DNA of 9,566 bases. It comes from Acidobacteriota bacterium. Lineage in GTDB: Bacteria > Actinomycetota > Acidimicrobiia > Acidimicrobiales > SHLQ01. The stretch is from the NCBI GenBank assembly GCA_022562835.1, contig JADFOM010000079.1, positions 1 to 9,566 on the forward strand, given 5' to 3'. Shown in pieces: positions 5,577 to 9,566 of the stretch. The first letter of the stretch is position 1, and the number at the start of each line of letters is the position of its first letter. Under the pieces are notes generated by a model. It made no database searches, was not told the origin of the DNA, and was given only the letters and a program-made list of their open reading frames with translations. The translations under genes were made by a program, and so were the position numbers.

Positions 5577-6659
5577 TCAGAATTCGATGACCTGGCGTAC
5601 CACGTTGCCCTCGAGCATCTCTTTGATGCCGTCGTTGATCTCGTCGATCTTGAGGCGCTTCGAGATCATTCCCTCAAGGTCGAGTTTGCCGGTCTTGTAC
5701 AGACGGAGCAGCTTATGGAAATCGGAGCGCACGTCGGTACCGCCGTAGTAGCTCCCGACGAGGGTTTTCTCGGAGAAGAACAGCTCGAAGGCGCTGAACT
5801 GAATCATGTCCTCCATACGACCGACACCGACGATGCACGTTGTGCCGCCGCGGCGGGTGGCGTCGAAAGCCCCGCGCATTACCGACCCGATGCCGATGCA
5901 CTCGAACGCAAAGTCAAAGCCCTCGCCACCGGTGACTTCTGCCTTCACTTCGTCCACGTCGTCGGGCGTGACGGCATGGGTTGCACCGAAGTGTCGGGCT
6001 TGGTCGAGCTTGTCGGGGTTCAGGTCGACAGCGACTATTTCGGCGGCGCCAGCAATTCGTGCACCCTGAATTGCTGAGATGCCAACGCCTCCGGCGCCGT
6101 AGACGATTACCGAGGAGCCGGGCGTGACCTTGGCTGTATTGATTGCGGCGCCTGCGCCGGTCATCACACCACAACCGATCAGGCTTGCGATGTCGAGCGG
6201 GATGTCATCCTCGATCTTGACGACGCCTTCGACTGGCATGACGGTGCGTTCCGCGAACGTGCCCGCACCCGCCATCGAGCCGATCTCGTTTCCCCCTTGG
6301 CTGAACTTGTTGCCCATCGGGCGATCGAACAAGAAGGTTGTGCACAGGTTGGGTTGGTTGCGACCGGTGCAGAACTTGCAGACGCCACAGGGTGGTGACC
6401 AAACGACTATCACGTGATCGCCCTCGGCGAACGTGGTCACGCCCTCACCGACCGCCTCGATGATGCCGGCGCCTTCATGGCCAAGCACCGCTGGGGCCGG
6501 CTGGGGGATCGTGCCGTTCATCGCTGATACATCGGAGTGGCAGAGTCCGGTGTGTGTGATCTTTACCTGAACCTGGCCTGGGCCAGGGGCGATGAGTTCG
6601 ACGTCGTCGGCGACCTCAAGTGTGTCGTCTCCGACGTTGCGCAGAATAGCGGCGAGCAT
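5577..6659 (-). CDS. Zinc-dependent alcohol dehydrogenase (class III-like MDR)
   Basis: 360-residue medium-chain dehydrogenase that should oxidise an alcohol to the aldehyde with NAD(H). Catalytic zinc ligands: Cys40 (GLCHSD), His61 with Glu62 (LGHEGAG) and Cys163 (IGCGVMTG). The structural zinc lobe is complete: Cys91, Cys94, Cys97 and Cys106. The Rossmann motif GAGGVG is at 188-193, and Asp212 (AVDLN) at the end of the next strand indicates NAD rather than NADP. Length and order fit the class III/actinobacterial AdhD-type group. The start is good: GAAGGG lies 6 nt upstream of the ATG. It is the first gene of the operon, behind a promoter overlapped by a palindrome. A plausible job is oxidising a side-chain alcohol made by a P450, but the true substrate cannot be read from the sequence. 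Confidence 0.94.
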   Translation of the reverse strand: MLAAILRNVGDDTLEVADDVELIAPGPGQVQVKITHTGLCHSDVSAMNGTIPQPAPAVLGHEGAGIIEAVGEGVTTFAEGDHVIVVWSPPCGVCKFCTGRNQPNLCTTFLFDRPMGNKFSQGGNEIGSMAGAGTFAERTVMPVEGVVKIEDDIPLDIASLIGCGVMTGAGAAINTAKVTPGSSVIVYGAGGVGISAIQGARIAGAAEIVAVDLNPDKLDQARHFGATHAVTPDDVDEVKAEVTGGEGFDFAFECIGIGSVMRGAFDATRRGGTTCIVGVGRMEDMIQFSAFELFFSEKTLVGSYYGGTDVRSDFHKLLRLYKTGKLDLEGMISKRLKIDEINDGIKEMLEGNVVRQVIEF

Positions 6660-6693
6660 GGTGCACCCTTCGACTGAGTAGATGAATTCATCC

Positions 6694-6713
6694 GCACAGT
6701 ACCCGTACTCTGC
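6694..6713. promoter_or_regulatory. 20-bp imperfect palindrome, candidate operator of the adjacent TetR regulator
   Basis: GCACAGTAC-CC-GTACTCTGC has 9-bp arms around a 2-bp centre with eight of nine pairs matching; the exception is C/C at 6697 and 6710. It lies in the 85-bp gap between the TetR gene and the dehydrogenase gene and covers the predicted -10 and part of the spacer, a repressor-blocking position. The layout TAC-NN-GTA differs from the KstR core AAC-NN-GTT by one base per half-site. A KstR-like protein is encoded next door, so a shifted-specificity operator is a reasonable inference. Confidence 0.6.
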
Positions 6714-6724
6714 TAGAAGGTGAA
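6696..6724 (-). promoter_or_regulatory. Predicted promoter of the dehydrogenase-DUF35-thiolase operon
   Basis: On the minus strand TTCACC (6719-6724) serves as a weak -35 and TACTGT (6696-6701, fitting TAnnnT) as -10, with a 17-bp spacer. Transcription would start near 6690, leaving a leader of about 30 nt with the GAAGGG ribosome site. The palindrome at 6694-6713 overlaps it. Predicted by eye only. Confidence 0.5.
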
Positions 6725-6744
6725 AACGCTGGCGATCGCAACTC

Positions 6745-7323
6745 TCAGCGGAGCAACGCCTCCGCCGCGTCGGTCAGCTCGTCGGTCGCTTGCTCAAGAC
6801 TCATCCACTCGTTGGTCCAGGCGATGAGGCTCGAGAACCAGACATGTTCGAGAACCCGAATAATCCGGTCGCGTTCGTCGGAGTTCAGGGTTTCGTCGAA
6901 CGCCTGGCTGAGTGTGTTCGACCAGACGAGATGCATCTGTTCCTGGCACCAGTTGAACTCTTCGCCCCGCGAACACATGGCCGTGACCATGGCGTGGGAG
7001 ATGTCGGGAGCGCCTCGCATGGTCCGGGTGATGCGATCTAGGACGTCGAGTACGCGCTCGCGGGAGTCGCCGCCGCGAGGAGGGTCGTCACGAATCAGGT
7101 CCTCGAAAGCACCGACCCATTCGACCATCGCTACGGCCAACAACACATCCTTCGAAGCGAAATAGTGATAGATGGTTCCCAGTGCAACCTCGGCGCGTTG
7201 CGCGACAGAGCGGATCTGTACCGCTTCGTAGCCACCTTCGGCCGCGAGCTCGATGGCGGCGCGCAATACGGCCTCGCGGCGGGCCGTCTGTCGTTTGGTG
7301 AGGTTGGCTGGCTGAAGCTGCAC
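6745..7323 (-). CDS. TetR family transcriptional regulator, KstR-like
   Basis: 192-residue TetR-type DNA-binding regulator. The N-terminal helix-turn-helix (about 14-58) reads AAEGGYEAVQIRSVAQRAEV then ALGTIYHYFASKD, very close to KstR, the mycobacterial repressor of cholesterol catabolism that releases DNA on binding a sterol CoA-thioester. The C-terminal ligand domain ends VWFSSLIAWTNEWM then EALLR, also in KstR style. The frame is open far upstream to 7593, but that extension lies inside the acetyltransferase gene and looks random. The GTG at 7323 fits the usual short N-tail before the DNA-binding domain. No Shine-Dalgarno precedes it, while a -10-like TACTCT ends 8 nt upstream, suggesting a leaderless mRNA. 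The palindrome at 6694-6713, 31 bp downstream of this gene and over the dehydrogenase promoter, is its probable target. Likely a local repressor induced by an acyl-CoA intermediate; the ligand is unknown. Confidence 0.9.
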   Translation of the reverse strand: MQLQPANLTKRQTARREAVLRAAIELAAEGGYEAVQIRSVAQRAEVALGTIYHYFASKDVLLAVAMVEWVGAFEDLIRDDPPRGGDSRERVLDVLDRITRTMRGAPDISHAMVTAMCSRGEEFNWCQEQMHLVWSNTLSQAFDETLNSDERDRIIRVLEHVWFSSLIAWTNEWMSLEQATDELTDAAEALLR

Positions 7324-7331
7324 GTGAGGCG

Positions 7332-7337
7332 AGAGTA
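7332..7337 (-). promoter_or_regulatory. Possible -10 element of a leaderless TetR transcript
   Basis: TACTCT on the minus strand ends 8 nt before the GTG at 7323, so transcription would begin at or next to the start codon. A TTGTCA upstream (7352-7357) is only 14 bp away, short for a -35. The absence of a ribosome-binding site at this start supports a leaderless reading, but the 52-bp gap after the acetyltransferase gene also allows read-through. Confidence 0.35.
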
Positions 7338-7375
7338 GCGTCCGATGAGGCTGACAAGGAAACGGTCCTGTCGGC

Positions 7376-7972
7376 TCAGCTCTGCGAGCCGTTGGAATCT
7401 TGTGAACGCCATTCGTCTTCGATGATGCCGAACAGGTCGGCGTCACGCCACTGATCTCCGATACGGAGGTCCTTGCGTAGCTGTCCCTCATGATGCATAC
7501 CGACGTTTCGCAGGACGTGCGCCGAGACAGTATTGGACGTGTCGCACACAGCCCACACTCGATGGAGTTCCAGTCGATCGAAGGCGATCTCAAGGCCGGC
7601 GCGCGCCGTCTCTGTACCCAGTCCAGAACCCCACCGATCGCGGCGGATGATGTAGCCGATCTCCGCGCGTCGATGAACCGCGCTGTCGATGGTCAGTCCG
7701 ACCGAGCCGACTAGATCCTCAGTGTCGAGCTCAATCACGCCGAGTGTGTAAACGCGCCGGTCGCGGGCTCCGGCTTCGCGTTCGATCTGGCGGAGATAGG
7801 AGCGGGTCTCGCTGAATCTGGTCGGGCCGAGCGGAATCATCGAGACCGCTTCTGAATCGCCGGTCCATTGATGTACCGCGGAGGCGTCACGCCGCGTTAG
7901 TTCTCGCAGGGCGATGCGCTGACCGCAGTAGCTGATCGGGTACACGCCAGCGATGCTAACGAACGGTCTCAT
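7376..7972 (-). CDS. GNAT family N-acetyltransferase (RimJ/RimL type)
   Basis: 198-residue GNAT protein of the RimJ/RimL-like group, which transfers an acetyl group from acetyl-CoA to a protein N-terminus or a small amine. The N-terminal strand-helix begins RIALRELTRRDASAVHQW (19-36). The central strands include LVGSVGLTI and AEIGYIIRRD. The acetyl-CoA pyrophosphate loop is WGSGLGTE (114-121), followed by the helix ETARAGLEIAFDRLELHRV and the typical VSAHVLRNVGM segment (about 139-149) where bound CoA is contacted. The ATG has GAGG six bases upstream and starts 8 nt after the lipoprotein stop, so the two are cotranscribed. A later start near Tyr11 is possible. The substrate cannot be told, and there is no evident link to the lipid genes beyond strand and proximity. 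Confidence 0.9.
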   Translation of the reverse strand: MRPFVSIAGVYPISYCGQRIALRELTRRDASAVHQWTGDSEAVSMIPLGPTRFSETRSYLRQIEREAGARDRRVYTLGVIELDTEDLVGSVGLTIDSAVHRRAEIGYIIRRDRWGSGLGTETARAGLEIAFDRLELHRVWAVCDTSNTVSAHVLRNVGMHHEGQLRKDLRIGDQWRDADLFGIIEDEWRSQDSNGSQS

Positions 7973-7980
7973 CGTTGGCC

Positions 7981-8724
7981 TCAGGGGAGAAGGCCGATTA
8001 GAACGTCGACCTGTTGCGGATTGAGTGCGCCGGCGACGTTGGATTGATGGGTGGCACCGGTCTGGATGACTGCAAACGACTCAGCCCAATCGCCCGAGAT
8101 CGTGTCGAAATCGAACGTCGTGTCCTCGGGCCACCAGGGCACCGAATCGTCGATGCCCCTTGCGGTGCGCCAAGTGCCGCGATCCGCGTCGTTGTTGTAG
8201 GTCACGTCGAGGGCGTGGCCCACCTCGTGAGCAAGCACCCGGGCGATCATCGCTGCTGTGTCGCCTTCGCGTATGTAGATCTCGATCTCTCGAGATTGGG
8301 GAAATGTGAGGCCGCGCACGGCATCGCGTCCGGGTGCGAATCGAATAGACCAGTCCTCGAGCACCGACCTGAACGGATAGTCGATGAGGGCTTCCGCCGC
8401 GGCGCCGAGATCCGTGATCTCGTTTACTGGAGGCGCTGCGGTCTGTGTTGTGGTCGGTGTGGTCACCGTCAACGTCGTCGTCGGCTCGCTTACCGTTACC
8501 GAGTCCGAAGAGGTCGTAGCGAGGTCCCGCCGCGCTGTGTCAGAGGTCGCTGGCGCGATGGGCGGTGTCGAAGATGAACCGGACGGGTCGGTCGTCGATG
8601 CGAATTGTGCGACGTCGGGTCGAGTGGCCGTTGCACCGAGGACAGCCACGTCTGGTTCGTCGCCGCAAGCGGCCGCAATCACCAATAGCGCGGCAAACAG
8701 TGCCGCGGCCGGACTCCAACGCAT
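7981..8724 (-). CDS. Secreted lipoprotein with HExxH zincin-like metalloprotease domain
   Basis: 247-residue predicted lipoprotein. The signal peptide is MRWSPAAALFAALLVIAAAC, with Cys20 as the lipidation site; Ala at -3 makes the lipobox slightly atypical. A flexible Ser/Thr/Pro-rich linker of about 80 residues (21-100) includes runs such as PTTTLTVTTPTTT. The C-terminal domain (about 101-247) carries HEVGH (His166, Glu167, His170) in the strongly protease-like context RVLAHEVGHALDVTY. A downstream DWAESFA (Glu215) is a candidate third zinc ligand, giving a gluzincin arrangement. It should sit on the outer face of the membrane. I cannot assign it to a named peptidase family or give a substrate. 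The distance from the HExxH to Glu215 and the Trp-rich WWPED loop between them may help identification. It is the first gene of a two-gene unit with the acetyltransferase. Confidence 0.85.
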   Translation of the reverse strand: MRWSPAAALFAALLVIAAACGDEPDVAVLGATATRPDVAQFASTTDPSGSSSTPPIAPATSDTARRDLATTSSDSVTVSEPTTTLTVTTPTTTQTAAPPVNEITDLGAAAEALIDYPFRSVLEDWSIRFAPGRDAVRGLTFPQSREIEIYIREGDTAAMIARVLAHEVGHALDVTYNNDADRGTWRTARGIDDSVPWWPEDTTFDFDTISGDWAESFAVIQTGATHQSNVAGALNPQQVDVLIGLLP

Positions 8725-8913
8725 CGTCTCAGTGGTACCGCGCAGAGGTCGATTTCACCAACAGCGGTGACAAAAGTGTCGACATCGGCTCTTCTGGTCC
8801 ACCGCTGCGCACAGCGTTGTACGGATCTGCGCGGGGATTGAACAAATCGTGTGTCGTTTGCGCGCAGCAACTTGGGTAATGCGCCGCGTCGCCTTGCGTG
8901 CGAGTCTGCGGTT
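8725..8913. other. Divergent intergenic region between lipoprotein and LLM oxidoreductase genes
   Basis: This 189-bp gap separates two diverging genes and must hold both promoters. I see no strong -35/-10 pair in either direction. A perfect 8-bp inverted repeat, CAGCGGTG (8762-8769) and CACCGCTG (8800-8807), is separated by 30 bp; a 5-bp stem CGCTG/CAGCG (8803-8816) overlaps its right arm. No copy of the TAC-NN-GTA palindrome and no KstR-type AAC-NN-GTT site was found. No small open frame with convincing coding features is present. Confidence 0.4.
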
Positions 8914-9566
8914 ATGAAAGTTGACGCGTTGCTCGGCGGAGACCTAGCAGAACTAACGGCACGGGCTCCTGCGCTCGCCGAGATGGGATTCGATGGCGTG
9001 TTCACGTTTGAGGGGAATCGTGACGTCTTCTACCCACTCGTGATCGCAGCGCAACAGACAGATCTCGATCTCTACACCAATGTCGCGATCGCCTTCCCCC
9101 GCAGTCCTATGCATGTCGCCTATCAGGCATACGATCTCCAACGCTGGTCAAACGGTCGGTTCGCTCTGGGTCTCGGAACACAGATCCGGACACATATCGA
9201 GCGCCGTTACTCGGCAACCTGGGACCGTCCGCTGTCCCAGATGAGAGAGTTCTTGCAGGCGACGCGAGCGATTTTTGAGGCGTGGGAGGGCGATGGTTCA
9301 CTGTCGTTCGACGGCGACTACTACTCGTTCAATCTGATGCCCCCAATCTTCAACCCTGGGCCGTTGCCGTCCGGCCCGCCTCCGATCTGGTTAGGTGCCC
9401 TCGGTCCGAAGATGACCGAGATGGTCGGCGCTGAGGCCGATGGGCTGTTGGTGCACCCCTTTCACACCTCACGCTCACTTGAGGAGCTGACGTTGCCGCG
9501 ACTGGAGGCCGGCTTGAGTGCAGCACCTGATGGGGGAGCACCCTTCACGCTGGGAGTCGATGTCAT
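8914..9566 (+). CDS. LLM-class F420-type oxidoreductase (MSMEG_2256/TIGR03617-like), 3' end missing
   Basis: The frame from the ATG at 8914 runs uninterrupted off the right edge; 217 residues are visible of a family that is usually about 320-330 aa. It is a luciferase-like TIM-barrel oxidoreductase: MKVDALLGGDLAELTARAPA at the N-terminus, EMGFDGVFTFEGNRDVFYPL, TNVAIAFPRSPMHVAYQAYD, QRWSNGRFALGLGTQIRTHI (a signature block), WDRPLSQMREF, and PPIWLGALGPKMTEMVGAEA. The pattern matches the F420-dependent MSMEG_2256 family, as recalled; these actinobacterial proteins use reduced F420 or FMN for hydride transfer. The substrate is unknown. No good Shine-Dalgarno precedes the ATG. It is the only clear plus-strand gene and diverges from the lipoprotein gene, so its promoter is in the 8725-8913 gap. 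An F420-type gene supports an actinobacterial origin. Confidence 0.88.
   Translation, partial: MKVDALLGGDLAELTARAPALAEMGFDGVFTFEGNRDVFYPLVIAAQQTDLDLYTNVAIAFPRSPMHVAYQAYDLQRWSNGRFALGLGTQIRTHIERRYSATWDRPLSQMREFLQATRAIFEAWEGDGSLSFDGDYYSFNLMPPIFNPGPLPSGPPPIWLGALGPKMTEMVGAEADGLLVHPFHTSRSLEELTLPRLEAGLSAAPDGGAPFTLGVDV

Noticed and set aside
6660..6744. Canonical KstR operator (AAC-NN-GTT) upstream of the dehydrogenase gene
   Set aside because: No such site is present; only the TAC-NN-GTA palindrome is found.
7324..7593. 90-residue N-terminal extension of the TetR regulator
   Set aside because: It lies within the acetyltransferase gene, has no domain-like sequence, and TetR proteins begin shortly before the helix-turn-helix.
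8014..8577. Plus-strand 187-residue frame opposite the lipoprotein gene
   Set aside because: Antisense to a gene with a signal peptide and an HEVGH motif; its end is an Arg-rich shadow of the Thr/Ser linker.

Overview
The window looks like actinobacterial chromosome, most likely an Acidimicrobiia-type or related Actinomycetota genome with a GC content near 60% (judged by eye). This rests on GTG/TTG/CTG starts, TAnnnT-type -10 elements, a coenzyme-F420-type luciferase-like oxidoreductase, a mycobacterial-type P450 ferredoxin, and gene neighbours known from the mycobacterial sterol (KstR) regulon. No tRNA, rRNA, CRISPR array, transposase or phage gene is visible.

Right to left on the minus strand: a secreted zincin-like lipoprotein (7981-8724) and a RimJ/RimL-type acetyltransferase (7376-7972) form one small unit. 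A KstR-like TetR regulator (6745-7323) follows, perhaps leaderless. Then comes an operon of tightly packed genes: zinc alcohol dehydrogenase (5577-6659), two DUF35/OB-fold proteins (5123-5572 and 4545-5126), two thiolase-fold proteins resembling Ltp4 (3500-4552) and Ltp3 (2337-3500). After a 76-bp gap come a [3Fe-4S]-type ferredoxin (2069-2260), its FAD-dependent reductase (846-2072) and a YhhN/lysoplasmalogenase-like membrane protein (103-849). The only clear plus-strand gene starts at 8914 and runs off the right edge: an LLM-class, F420-type oxidoreductase.

The core (two thiolase-fold proteins plus two DUF35 proteins) matches the mycobacterial Rv3521-Rv3522(ltp4)-Rv3523(ltp3) group. Both thiolase-fold proteins lack the nucleophilic cysteine and both DUF35 proteins lack the zinc-ribbon cysteines, so thiolytic cleavage is unlikely. 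A carbon-carbon lyase or aldol-type step on CoA-thioester side chains, as in the Ltp2-ChsH2 steroid aldolase, is the best analogy. The ferredoxin/reductase pair would supply electrons to a P450 that is not in the window, and the alcohol dehydrogenase could oxidise the resulting alcohol. Together the genes suggest oxidation and shortening of a sterol or isoprenoid side chain.

The most notable non-coding element is an imperfect 20-bp palindrome (6694-6713) lying over the predicted -10 and spacer of the dehydrogenase operon. Its core, TAC-NN-GTA, is a one-base-per-half-site variant of the KstR operator core AAC-NN-GTT, and the neighbouring gene encodes a KstR-like protein. Three gene junctions are 4-nt stop/start overlaps using ATG, GTG and, most unusually, CTG.
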